A stretch of DNA of 64,000 bases from an uncultured Clostridia bacterium (lineage in GTDB: Bacteria > Bacillota > Clostridia > UBA1381), in assembly GCA_934454145.1 (NCBI GenBank), contig CAKSFT010000004.1, forward strand, positions 186,001 through 250,000. Direction: 5' to 3'. The notes below the pieces were generated by a model. That model was not told where the DNA came from. It saw only the letters and a program-made list of their open reading frames with translations, and did not search any database. A program made the position numbers and the translations under genes. Positions 51,727 through 59,601 of this stretch are shown here, piece by piece (position 1 is the stretch's first letter; the number at the start of each line of letters is the position of its first letter).

Positions 51727-51756
51727 TATTATTTCCTCTTTTTAACATTTTATTCA
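51727..51756 (-). promoter_or_regulatory. Candidate sigma-G (forespore) promoter of the ger operon
   Basis: On the - strand TGAATA (51751-51756), 17 bases, AATAATA (51727-51733). Known sigma-G promoters read approximately TGAATA and CATACTA: the -35 is perfect, the -10 matches 5 of 7. Germinant receptor operons of Bacilli are sigma-G dependent, which supports the reading. Confidence 0.45.
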
Positions 51757-51757
51757 A

Positions 51758-51773
51758 TGTTTCACGTGAAACA
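51758..51773. promoter_or_regulatory. parS: parS site 1
   Basis: The perfect 16 bp palindrome TGTTTCACGTGAAACA, the ParB/Spo0J binding site, located between the ger operon and parA. Confidence 0.97.
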
Positions 51774-51809
51774 ATAAAAAGTCGAAAAAAAGTATACAAA
51801 AAATAAAAA

Positions 51810-51825
51810 TGTTTCACGTGAAACA
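51810..51825. promoter_or_regulatory. parS: parS site 2
   Basis: A second perfect TGTTTCACGTGAAACA, 52 bases from site 1, adjoining the likely -35 region of parA. Confidence 0.97.
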
Positions 51826-51853
51826 TTTACTTTTTAAAAATATGTGATATAAT
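51825..51853 (+). promoter_or_regulatory. Probable promoter of parA-parB
   Basis: TATAAT at 51848-51853 is clear; the -35 (ATTTAC, 51825-51830, 17-base spacer) is weak and overlaps the edge of parS site 2, so ParB bound there could affect its use (inference). Confidence 0.5.
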
Positions 51854-51930
51854 ATTTACAGTAAGCATATTGCAAGGTATATATGCCTTGTTTATAATTG
51901 CCTAAAATAATATACAGAAAGGAAAAGCGT

Positions 51931-52698
51931 ATGAGCAAAATAATTGCGATAACCAATCAAAAGGGCGGCGTCGGGAAAACAACGACATCTGTAAACCTCT
52001 CCGCATGTCTTGCACATAAGCATAAAAAAGTGCTTATGATTGATTGTGATGCCCAGGGGAACGCCACAAGCGGACTGGGGATAAATCCGCGCGAAACAGA
52101 AATTTCTATATATGACTGTCTTGTAGACGCATCAAAAATACATGACGCGGTTATAAAAACAAAATATAAGAATTTATCTGTAATACCGTCATCACCAAAT
52201 CTTTCAGCGGCGGAAATTGAGCTTGCATATGAAGAAAAACGCGAGTTTTTCTTAAAAAATGCTCTTGATAAAATAAGAGATGAGTATGATTTTATTATAA
52301 TAGATTCTCCGCCTGCCCTGGGCATGCTCACAATTAACATAATGACTGCGGCAGATTCGGTTATAATACCGATTCAGTGCGAATATTACGCCCTCGAAGG
52401 GCTGACACAGCTTATAGATTCTGTAAAACGCATCAAAAAAGCCTACAACCGCAACCTGGAAATTGAAGGAATCGTTGCAACAATGTTTGATAAGCGCACA
52501 AATCTTTCGGTTCAGGTTTTGGAAGAAGTAAGAAAGCATTTTCCGGACAAGGTGTACAGGACATATATTCCGCGTAATGTCAGATTGTCGGAAGCCCCCA
52601 GTTTCGGACTGCCGATTATTAAATATGATATAACTTCCCAGGGCGCGCATGCATATTTTTTGCTTGCAAAAGAGGTTATAGAATCGCAAAATAAATAA
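51931..52698 (+). CDS. parA: Chromosome partition ATPase ParA/Soj
   Basis: 255 residues from ATG 51931 (AAAGGA upstream; an ATG at 51898 has none). Deviant Walker A KGGVGKTTTSVNLS at residues 11-24, with the signature lysine; MIDCDAQGNATSGLG and FIIIDSPPALGMLT (Walker B) follow. The MinD/ParA ATPase cooperates with ParB in origin segregation and, in Bacillus, in regulating DnaA. Followed by parB after 33 bases. Confidence 0.95.
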   Translation: MSKIIAITNQKGGVGKTTTSVNLSACLAHKHKKVLMIDCDAQGNATSGLGINPRETEISIYDCLVDASKIHDAVIKTKYKNLSVIPSSPNLSAAEIELAYEEKREFFLKNALDKIRDEYDFIIIDSPPALGMLTINIMTAADSVIIPIQCEYYALEGLTQLIDSVKRIKKAYNRNLEIEGIVATMFDKRTNLSVQVLEEVRKHFPDKVYRTYIPRNVRLSEAPSFGLPIIKYDITSQGAHAYFLLAKEVIESQNK

Positions 52699-52731
52699 AT
52701 TTGCCGAAAATATGGCGGAAAGGAGAATAAC

Positions 52732-53583
52732 ATGGCAAAAAAAATGGGACTTGGCAAAGGAATCGGTTCGCTTTTTCCCGATGATGCAGTGCAAGACATT
52801 GAAAACGGGATTGTTGAACTGAAATTGACCCAAGTTGAACCAAACAAAAAGCAACCCCGAAAAAAATTTGATGAGGAAAAGCTTGAAATACTTGCAGAAT
52901 CAATACGCCAGCATGGACTTATACAGCCTATAATTGTCACAAAAAATGACAACGATACATATACAATTGTCGCAGGGGAAAGGCGCTGGCGTGCGTCAAA
53001 GAAAGCCGGACTTGCAAAAATCCCGGCAATAATAAAGGATTATTCCGGACAGACTGTGACAGAAGTGGCATTGATTGAAAATCTGCAAAGAGAGGACCTG
53101 AACCCGATTGAAGAAGCGCTTGGATACAGGGACCTGATGGATTTGTATGACATGACCCAAGAGCAAATCAGCCAAAAAATCGGAAAAAGCAGGAGTTCAA
53201 TTGCAAACTCAATGCGTCTTTTATCTTTGGAGCCGGAACTGCAAAAGTATCTTATCTCCGAAGAAATTTCTGAGGGACATGCCCGTGCGGCGCTTTCTCT
53301 TGAAAGTTTTCCGCTGAGGGAATTTCTCATACACCGCATAATTGAGGACGGGCTGAATGTGCGTCAGGCAGAAAAACTTGCAAAAGAATTGCAAAAAGAG
53401 CCAAAACCTGCAAAACAAAAGCAAGCTTCTGTTTATGACATTGAATTGAAACATATTTGTGCAAACCTTGAATCACATCTTGGCACAAAGGTAAAAATTA
53501 CACACGGCAACAAAAAAGGAAAAATTGAAATTGAATATTATGGCAATGATGATTTGGAAAGAATATTAAATATTTTAAAATAA
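52732..53583 (+). CDS. parB: Chromosome partition protein ParB/Spo0J
   Basis: 283 residues. The ParB nuclease-like (CTPase) domain has PRKKFDEEKLEILAESIRQH, then GLIQPIIV and GERRWRASKKAGL (82-94), the CTP-binding GERRxR motif; IENLQREDLNPIEEALGY and a helix-turn-helix (MTQEQISQKIGKSRSSIANS) recognise parS; a C-terminal dimerisation domain ends the protein. The two parS sites lie upstream of parA. RBS AAAGGAG. Confidence 0.96.
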   Translation: MAKKMGLGKGIGSLFPDDAVQDIENGIVELKLTQVEPNKKQPRKKFDEEKLEILAESIRQHGLIQPIIVTKNDNDTYTIVAGERRWRASKKAGLAKIPAIIKDYSGQTVTEVALIENLQREDLNPIEEALGYRDLMDLYDMTQEQISQKIGKSRSSIANSMRLLSLEPELQKYLISEEISEGHARAALSLESFPLREFLIHRIIEDGLNVRQAEKLAKELQKEPKPAKQKQASVYDIELKHICANLESHLGTKVKITHGNKKGKIEIEYYGNDDLERILNILK

Positions 53584-53752
53584 TTTCCATTTTTTGACAA
53601 TTTTACATTTTCCGACAAAAAATACAGCCTTTAAAATTAAGTTTTGAGGTGTGTTCCACAGAATTTTAATATACTTATACTAAAATATATAAAAAATTGT
53701 CAAAACTCAATTTTGGGCATATTTTAACCATATCGTAAAAGAGGTGAAAATT

Positions 53753-54163
53753 ATGAAAAAGGAAAACAAGTCATTGTTTCTTTATACCGGTCTGATATTT
53801 TTGGTTTCAATAGTCATGATACTCATTGCATTTGTCGGACAGAACAACACGCAAAATATGCAACCGGAAACAGATTCGTCGGGGATAACGATAACCGACA
53901 AGGTTAATCAGCTCAGTGACGAAAACCGTCTTTTGCTTGAAGAGCGCATTAACCTCACAAGGAAAAACGAAGCATTGACCGAGAAAATGGATACCTTGAC
54001 AAAAGAAAATGAAATTCTGAATAAATTTATGCAGATAAACAGCCTTCTTGACGAAAAGAAACAAGATGAGGCAAAGGTATTGTACGACACAATAGATGCA
54101 ACACTGCTGACAGAAAACCAACAAATATATTATGATAAAATAACACAAAAAATCAACAAATAA
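53753..54163 (+). CDS. Small single-pass membrane protein with a coiled coil
   Basis: 136 residues from ATG 53753 (AGAGGTG 6-7 bases upstream; GTG 53744 lies inside the site). One helix (LFLYTGLIFLVSIVMILIAF) near the N-terminus, then a heptad-rich region with LSDENRLLLEERINLTRKNE and ALTEKMDTLTKENEIL, predicted outside or periplasm-facing, and a short TPR-like end (MQINSLLDEKKQDEAKVLYD). The layout resembles division-associated or scaffolding proteins, but no family is recognised. It is 18 bases from serS. Confidence 0.7.
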   Translation: MKKENKSLFLYTGLIFLVSIVMILIAFVGQNNTQNMQPETDSSGITITDKVNQLSDENRLLLEERINLTRKNEALTEKMDTLTKENEILNKFMQINSLLDEKKQDEAKVLYDTIDATLLTENQQIYYDKITQKINK

Positions 54164-54181
54164 TTCAGGGAGGAAAAATTT

Positions 54182-55453
54182 ATGTTGGACATCAAAATAC
54201 TGAGGACAGAACCGGACAGAATAAGAGAAGCACTGAAAAACAGGTTTAACGACCTTGACATCACGCCTGCAATAGAGCTTGACAAAGAGCGCAGAGCAAT
54301 CCTTGCGGACGCGGAGCAGAAAAAGGCAAAACAAAACGAAATCACAAAACAAATACCAGCAATGAAAAAAGCAGGGGAAAACACCGACAAAATCTTTGCC
54401 GAAATGAGAGAACTTTCGGACGAAATCAAAGAAGATGATGTAAAAATATCTCAGATTGACGAAGATTTGAGGAATTTTATGCTTAAAATCCCGAATATCC
54501 CAAACAAAGACGTGCCCGTGGGAAAAGACGACACGGAAAATGTGGAAATAAGGCGCTATAGCGAGCCGAGAAACTTTGACTTTGAGCCAAAGGCACACTG
54601 GGATATAGGCACAGACCTCGACATTCTTGACTTTGACCGCGGCGCAAAAATCGCCGGTTCCAGATTTACTGTATACAAAGGCCTCGGCGCAAGACTGGAA
54701 CGCTCTGTCATACAATTTTTCTTAAACACTCACACCGAAGAATCGGGCTATAAAGAAATTTTTCCGCCGTATATGGTGAACAGAGCGTCAATGACAGGCA
54801 CGGGTCAATTGCCGAAGTTTGAAGAAGACGCATTTAAAGTTGCAAACAACGGATATTTCCTTATCCCGACGGCGGAAGTGCCTGTCACAAACCTTCACCG
54901 CGACGAAATTCTGGACGGAAATTCACTCCCCATAAAATACTGCGCATATTCTGCATGTTTCAGGGCTGAGGCAGGCTCTGCAGGGCGTGACACAAGGGGA
55001 CTTATCCGTCAGCATCAGTTCAACAAAGTTGAGCTTGTAAAATTTGCCGACCCGGAAAAGAGCTATGAAGAGCTTGAAAAACTCACAAATGATGCAGAGA
55101 AGCTTTTGAAAAAACTCGGCATTGCATACCGCGTTGTTTGCCTCTCCACCGGCGACCTTGGATTTTCTTCCGCAAAAACATATGATATAGAAGTATGGAT
55201 GCCAAGCTATGGCAGATATGTAGAAATTTCTTCATGCTCAAACTTTGAAGATTATCAGGCAAGACGTGCAAACATCAAATTTAAGAGAAATCCCAAAGAT
55301 AAAGCACAATTTGTACATACATTAAACGGCTCGGGTCTTGCAGTCGGCAGGACAGTCGCGGCGATACTCGAAAATTATCAGAATGCCGACGGTTCTGTGA
55401 CAATCCCTGAGGTTTTGGTGCCTTATATGGGGACAGACAAAATTACAAAATAA
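54182..55453 (+). CDS. serS: Seryl-tRNA synthetase
   Basis: 423 residues. N-terminal tRNA-binding coiled coil (about 25-105), then the class II core: TAEVPVTNLHRDEIL, FRAEAGSAGRDTRGLIRQHQ (motif 2), VEISSCSNFEDYQARRANIK and LNGSGLAVGRTVAAILENYQ (motif 3 region). It charges tRNA-Ser (and tRNA-Sec). RBS GGGAGG. I found no T-box leader. In many Firmicutes serS lies near the origin, as here. Confidence 0.97.
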   Translation: MLDIKILRTEPDRIREALKNRFNDLDITPAIELDKERRAILADAEQKKAKQNEITKQIPAMKKAGENTDKIFAEMRELSDEIKEDDVKISQIDEDLRNFMLKIPNIPNKDVPVGKDDTENVEIRRYSEPRNFDFEPKAHWDIGTDLDILDFDRGAKIAGSRFTVYKGLGARLERSVIQFFLNTHTEESGYKEIFPPYMVNRASMTGTGQLPKFEEDAFKVANNGYFLIPTAEVPVTNLHRDEILDGNSLPIKYCAYSACFRAEAGSAGRDTRGLIRQHQFNKVELVKFADPEKSYEELEKLTNDAEKLLKKLGIAYRVVCLSTGDLGFSSAKTYDIEVWMPSYGRYVEISSCSNFEDYQARRANIKFKRNPKDKAQFVHTLNGSGLAVGRTVAAILENYQNADGSVTIPEVLVPYMGTDKITK

Positions 55454-55483
55454 TCGGCTGATTCCAAAAAAAAAACGACAAAG

Positions 55484-55532
55484 GGAGATGCAACAAAATA
55501 TGATTTCATTTTGCGGCATCTCCTTTATTTTT
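55484..55532 (+). terminator. Terminator of serS
   Basis: GGAGATGC and CAAAAT (55484-55499) pair with ATTTTG and GCATCTCC (55508-55523), two-base internal bulges, followed by TTTATTTTT. Confidence 0.88.
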
Positions 55533-55559
55533 AACTTATAAATTTGTTTATCAGTTAAA

Positions 55560-55924
55560 AATAATATTATATATTATGTAAACCAAAAATAAAGTTATCC
55601 ACGCTTATGTATAAGTTTTATACCTCAAAAAAAATTGCTTGTATATACTGATTTTACGCAAGTTATCCACATTATCCACATAGTTATCCACACTGTTTTA
55701 TAATTATGAGGATTAAATTAAATCCAGTTTTTACCTTATTTATTCAGGTTTACATATTATTTTGATAAAAAATGTAAAAATAACTCGAATTTATCAACAC
55801 TTGGTGTGGAAAAACCGTTTACTGCTTAAATATTTGGCATATTACTGCAGTTTTTGGGATTTATAACAGTTATCCACACCTGTTGATAAAAACGTTGATT
55901 CTTTAAAAAAAGAAAGGATTATCA
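55560..55924. other. DnaA-box cluster, candidate replication-origin element
   Basis: The 471 bases between serS and trmK hold a dense set of DnaA boxes: TTATCCACA at 55663-55671, 55672-55680, 55684-55692 and 55870-55878, TTATCCACG at 55595-55603, TTATCAACA at 55791-55799 and, inverted, 55881-55889, and inverted TTTTCCACA at 55805-55813. Stretches between them are very AT-rich. No clear DnaA-trio next to a box was seen here, unlike in the dnaA-dnaN gap. It may be a part of a bipartite origin, or a regulatory DnaA-binding locus. Confidence 0.8.
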
Positions 55925-56584
55925 ATGATAACTCCAAGACTAAATTCAATTTTACAGCACATCACGGGGAAAACCGTGGCTGACATCGGCACCGATCATG
56001 CTTATATACCGATAAGCCTTGCAAAAAACGGAAGAATATCCCGCGCAGTGGCGTGTGACATAAAAAAAGGGCCGCTGGAAATTGCACGCAAAAACGTGGA
56101 AAAATACGGATTTTCGGACATTATAGAACTGCGGCTGGGCGCCGGGCTTGAGCCGCTTTCCGAAAACGAAACAGAAACAGTAATCATCGCCGGAATGGGC
56201 GGCGAGATGATTATGAATATCCTTGAAAACGAAAAATCACACACATTCGGCGAGATTATTTTGCAGCCGATGAACTGTCAGGCAGAGCTGAGAAAATGGC
56301 TTACAGGGCACAATTTTGAGATAATTTCGGAGGATTTGTCGAAAGAAGGCTTTAAGGTTTATAATCTTATAAAAATAAGACCGGGGAAAATGAAAAATTT
56401 TGAATCGGAAATTGAACTTCACTTGCCGGCTTATCTGCACGAAAATCCGCTTTTTCCCATGCTTTATGAAAAGAAAAAGCGCGAATTTACAAAAATTTTG
56501 ACAGGACTTGAAAAATCCGAAAAAAAAGACTGCGTGATGGTATCAAAATATTCCGCATTGCTTGAGGAGATGAAAAAAATATGA
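55925..56584 (+). CDS. trmK: tRNA (adenine(22)-N1)-methyltransferase
   Basis: 219 residues. The N-terminal TVADIGTDHAYIPISLAKNG is motif I for S-adenosylmethionine; VIIAGMGGEMIMNIL and ILQPMNCQAELRKWL are conserved in TrmK/YqfN. A C-terminal coiled-coil-like helical pair follows. It methylates A22 in certain tRNAs. RBS AGAAAGG; ATGA overlap with the Nif3-like gene, the same pairing as yqfN-yqfO in Bacillus. Confidence 0.93.
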   Translation: MITPRLNSILQHITGKTVADIGTDHAYIPISLAKNGRISRAVACDIKKGPLEIARKNVEKYGFSDIIELRLGAGLEPLSENETETVIIAGMGGEMIMNILENEKSHTFGEIILQPMNCQAELRKWLTGHNFEIISEDLSKEGFKVYNLIKIRPGKMKNFESEIELHLPAYLHENPLFPMLYEKKKREFTKILTGLEKSEKKDCVMVSKYSALLEEMKKI

Positions 56585-57339
56585 TTTTATCGGAGATTAT
56601 AAAACTTATAGAAAACAAATATCCAAAAAATCTTGCATATGAATGGGACAACGTCGGGCTTCTGGCAGGTTCACCGGAAAACGACATAAACACAGTGCTG
56701 CTGACGCTTGACATAACGCCCTATGTCGTCCGGGAAGCGGTAAATCTCGGTGCAGATTTGATTATTTCACACCACCCGCTTATATTCTCGGGCATAAAGT
56801 CTTTTTGCGAAACGGACAGCAAAACAAAAATGTATGCAAAAATAATACGGCACAATATAGCAGTATATTCTGCACATACAAACATGGATACGGCGCCGGA
56901 AGGGATAAACCAAAAGCTTGCAGAGCTTTTTTGCCTCACAGACATACAGCCGCTTGACAAAGCAACAGGACTGGGGCGCATAGGTGATATAAAAGAAACA
57001 ACATTAAAATACTTTGCCGAAACCGTGAAAAACAAGCTTTGCACACCATTTGTCAAAATTTCGGGCGACCCCAAAAAAATAATAAAAAGAGCCGCCATAG
57101 GCTCCGGCGCATGCGCAGAGCTTGCAGATGCTGCAGCCGCGGACGGCGCTGATGTTTTGCTCACCGCCGACATAAAATATCACAATGCAATAGATTCCGT
57201 TTGCGGCGGCATTGCCATGATTGACGCCGGGCATTACCCTACAGAAATAATTGTGATGGATATGTTTGAAGATATCCTGAAAAATACCGGTTTACAGATA
57301 AAAAAATCAAAAAATGAAGATATTTTTTCGATAATTTAA
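56581..57339 (+). CDS. Nif3-like dinuclear metal centre protein (YqfO family, short form)
   Basis: 252 residues; the short version, lacking the about 100-residue PII-like insert of Bacillus YqfO. Metal ligands are visible in LIISHHPLIFSG, HTNMDTAPEGIN and DAGHYPTEIIVMD. WDNVGLLAGSPENDI is the conserved opening. Crystal structures of relatives show a hexameric toroid with two metals per subunit; it has been named GTP cyclohydrolase I type 2, but true activity is unsettled. Coupled to trmK. Confidence 0.9.
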   Translation: MILSEIIKLIENKYPKNLAYEWDNVGLLAGSPENDINTVLLTLDITPYVVREAVNLGADLIISHHPLIFSGIKSFCETDSKTKMYAKIIRHNIAVYSAHTNMDTAPEGINQKLAELFCLTDIQPLDKATGLGRIGDIKETTLKYFAETVKNKLCTPFVKISGDPKKIIKRAAIGSGACAELADAAAADGADVLLTADIKYHNAIDSVCGGIAMIDAGHYPTEIIVMDMFEDILKNTGLQIKKSKNEDIFSII

Positions 57340-57411
57340 AAATTAATAAATATTTTTTAAAGCTTTGCAGATAATAAATACAGAATTTATTGAAAAAGAG
57401 AGGCTTTGAAA

Positions 57412-57687
57412 ATGAAAAAATTAATTTTTATATCATTGCTTACTGCATTTTTGGCTTTGTCAGGCTGCAGTAACAACAATACAGACAACAACAAAAACGG
57501 CACAACAACGCCAAACAATAACAACAACAATGTTGCAGACAATGCCGGCGACGCCGTGAAAGACGTGGGCGAAGGTGTGGCAGACGGCATTGAAGATGTC
57601 GGAGAGGGAGTCAAGGACGGCATAAACGACATTACCGGAAATTCTGATAAAAATAATACAGACAATAACAAAAATGACAAAAAGTAA
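57412..57687 (+). CDS. Small lipoprotein with repeated Asp/Gly/Val motif
   Basis: 91 residues from ATG 57412 (AGAGAGG 8 bases upstream; TTG 57406 is too close). Lipoprotein signal with lipobox Leu-Ser-Gly-Cys. The mature part is low complexity: Asn/Thr-rich ends and a central amphipathic segment with DVGEGVADGIEDVGEGVKDG, a repeated D-V-G-E-G-V unit. Short lipoproteins of this style are common in Clostridia and have no known function. Confidence 0.75.
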   Translation: MKKLIFISLLTAFLALSGCSNNNTDNNKNGTTTPNNNNNNVADNAGDAVKDVGEGVADGIEDVGEGVKDGINDITGNSDKNNTDNNKNDKK

Positions 57688-57694
57688 AAAAATC

Positions 57695-57723
57695 TTGAAA
57701 AGTCATTTTGAATGTGGTATAAT
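57695..57723 (+). promoter_or_regulatory. Promoter of the SLOG gene, overlapping a terminator
   Basis: TTGAAA (57695-57700), 17 bases, TATAAT (57718-57723). The -10 box lies in the left arm and loop of the terminator at 57711-57748. Confidence 0.7.
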
Positions 57724-57748
57724 GAATTTATACCACATTTCTTTTTTT
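57711..57748 (+). terminator. Terminator of the small lipoprotein gene
   Basis: Perfect 12 bp stem AATGTGGTATAA (57711-57722) / TTATACCACATT (57728-57739) followed by TCTTTTTTT. Confidence 0.85.
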
Positions 57749-57832
57749 ATAAAAAATTATACTCTGTAATATTTTTTTATAAACATAAAGAATATATTCT
57801 GATTTTGGGTAAACTTTTTTGAGGTTGAAATT

Positions 57833-58321
57833 ATGAATGATTTGAAAAAAACACATCGCTGCTGCTTCACAGGACACCGACCGGAAAAGCTGTGCATGCC
57901 CGAAGAAGAAGTAAAATACAGACTTAAAATAGCAATAGGACAAGCAATAGATGACGGCTTTACCACATTCATTTCGGGCATGTCACGCGGCGTTGACATG
58001 TGGGCGGCGGAAATCGTTTTGCGCGAAAAAGAATTTGACAAAAATCTCAGGCTTGTGTGTGCCTCCCCTTTTGAAGGATTTGAAAAAAGATGGGATTATC
58101 AGGAAAGAAAAAGATATAACGACATAATTGAACATGCGGACTACATAAAATTTGTATGTGAGCACTATACAAAAAGCTGTTTCCAAATCCGCAACTGCTA
58201 TATGGTAAACAATTCTTCAAGGATAATTTCTGCCTACAACGGCACAGTCGGCGGCACTCAAAACACAATAAAATATGCTCTAAACAACAATCTTGATGTA
58301 GTTAATATTTTTAACTTATAA
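57833..58321 (+). CDS. SLOG-family protein (YpsA/DUF1273-like)
   Basis: 162 residues. CCFTGHRPEKL at the start, TTFISGMSRGVDMWAAEIV (the nucleotide-sensing SLOG loop), LVCASPFEGFEKRW and NSSRIISAYNGTVGGTQNTI match the YpsA group of the LOG/DprA-like fold, which is thought to bind nucleotide-derived signals. YpsA in Bacillus affects division and stress behaviour. RBS GAGG 8-9 bases before the ATG. It has its own promoter and terminator. Confidence 0.85.
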   Translation: MNDLKKTHRCCFTGHRPEKLCMPEEEVKYRLKIAIGQAIDDGFTTFISGMSRGVDMWAAEIVLREKEFDKNLRLVCASPFEGFEKRWDYQERKRYNDIIEHADYIKFVCEHYTKSCFQIRNCYMVNNSSRIISAYNGTVGGTQNTIKYALNNNLDVVNIFNL

Positions 58322-58327
58322 AAAAGG

Positions 58328-58370
58328 GGCTGTATAAAAAGTCAATTGACTTTTTATACAGCCTTTTATT
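58328..58370. terminator. Terminator of the SLOG gene (36 bp perfect palindrome)
   Basis: 58328-58363 is a perfect palindrome: GGCTGTATAAAAAGTCAA and its complement, flanked by A5 upstream and TTTTATTTTT downstream. Confidence 0.85.
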
Positions 58371-58399
58371 TTTAGAGGGGATAGGAAAAAAGCTTTGGA

Positions 58400-58482
58400 A
58401 TTAACAAACTGAGCCAAAGCTTTGGCTTTGGGTTACTACTCGACGGCGTACACGGGTACGCCGAGCGGCGAGGTTTGTTGAT
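58400..58482. other. Structured palindromic element, possible small RNA or extragenic repeat
   Basis: An outer helix ATTAACAAAC (58400-58409) / GTTTGTTGAT (58473-58482) encloses the perfect palindrome AGCCAAAGCTTTGGCT (58412-58427) and a hairpin CGGCGTAC-ACGG-GTACGCCG (58444-58463) extended by CTCG/CGAG. This gives a three-way-junction fold on paper. It is far more GC-rich than its surroundings and has no coding frame. The rest of 58483-58617 shows nothing I can name. Confidence 0.5.
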
Positions 58483-58617
58483 ATCAAGAAAAAATTATAC
58501 ATAAAATCATATTTTTTTATTTTCTGACATAATAAAACAAAACTGTAACAATTGTATTTTCTACAGTGTGTGCTTTACTTCTTTTCTTGCTTTTCGGAGT
58601 TTCTTACATCCCCTTTT

Positions 58618-59601
58618 TTACAGATACTGTTTTTGTATGCGTATGTCCTTGCCGCTGAACTTGAACACATCAAAATATTCATAAACCCTCGACATAAAAC
58701 GCACAGAATATGCCTTTTCAAGCGCATCGGGGAAAAGATTTGTATTTATGATAATCTTTTTATCCTTCAAAATCCTGTCGTTTACCAAATCAAAAAGAAA
58801 CGGAACAGAAAGCTTTGAGATATATTCTGTGCCGAGATCGTCAATTATCAGCAAATCGGCATTGTATATATCGTCCAGAAATTCGTCAAGTGTGTTGTCC
58901 CTGCCGAATTTATAGTCATCATAACACGAAAAAAGCCTTGTTGCGGAAATATAAATCACGGTTTTTCCGCGATTTATCAATTCTCTTGCGACAGAAACCG
59001 AAATAAAAGTTTTCCCCAGCCCCGGCGGACCATAAAAAAGTATATTCCTTTTGTAGTCATCAAAATCATCACAAAATCTTTTTGCAGACTTTAAAATAAA
59101 TTCCATATTTTGGCGCTCGGAAATTCCTTCTTTTTTGGAGTTTTCATAAAAATCAAGCGAAAAATTTTCAAAACACATATCCTTCATGACCTCGCTCAGA
59201 TTTGAACTTTTATATGTGTTTTTGATAATCTTTTCCTTGAAGCATGCGCATTTTTCGCCGTTTTCAAGATATCCCGTGTCCCCGCATGCATTGCAATCAT
59301 ATTTTACCTTGTCAAAATCCGGGTCGATGCCATTTTCTTTGATAAATTGTTTCTTATTTTCCACAAGCATGTTCAGCTTTTTGTTAAATTCGGCATTCAA
59401 CTCTGCGGCGTTCTGAGGATTTTTAAGGATATTCTTTGTATTTTCAAATCCAAGCAGATTTATCTCTTTTGCAATTTCCGAAAGTTTCGGGAATTTTTTG
59501 TAAACCTCTTCCACTCTTTTATTCTTTTGTGCGGTCTTTTTTGTCCTCATTTCCTCATATTCGTCAATAATTCTGCTCTTTATATCCTTAATCAAAATCA
59601 C
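58618..59601 (-). CDS. dnaI: DnaI/DnaC-type replicative helicase loader
   Basis: 327 residues. N-terminal helical region, then a zinc-binding set (YDCNACGDTGYLENG, GEKCACF), then an AAA+ ATPase with Walker A FYGPPGLGKTFIS, Walker B DLLIIDDLGTEY and an Arg-rich C-terminal region (YSVRFMSRVYEYF). The arrangement matches DnaI-like proteins of Firmicutes that load the replicative helicase at the origin. First or second in an operon-like set with hemZ (ATGA-type overlap at 59598-59601). Confidence 0.85.
   Translation of the reverse strand: MILIKDIKSRIIDEYEEMRTKKTAQKNKRVEEVYKKFPKLSEIAKEINLLGFENTKNILKNPQNAAELNAEFNKKLNMLVENKKQFIKENGIDPDFDKVKYDCNACGDTGYLENGEKCACFKEKIIKNTYKSSNLSEVMKDMCFENFSLDFYENSKKEGISERQNMEFILKSAKRFCDDFDDYKRNILFYGPPGLGKTFISVSVARELINRGKTVIYISATRLFSCYDDYKFGRDNTLDEFLDDIYNADLLIIDDLGTEYISKLSVPFLFDLVNDRILKDKKIIINTNLFPDALEKAYSVRFMSRVYEYFDVFKFSGKDIRIQKQYL

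Noticed and set aside
53584..53752. T-box or other riboswitch for serS or the coiled-coil gene
   Set aside because: No T-box bulge sequence (TGGNACC-like) or antiterminator pair was found; the region is AT-rich without stable stems.
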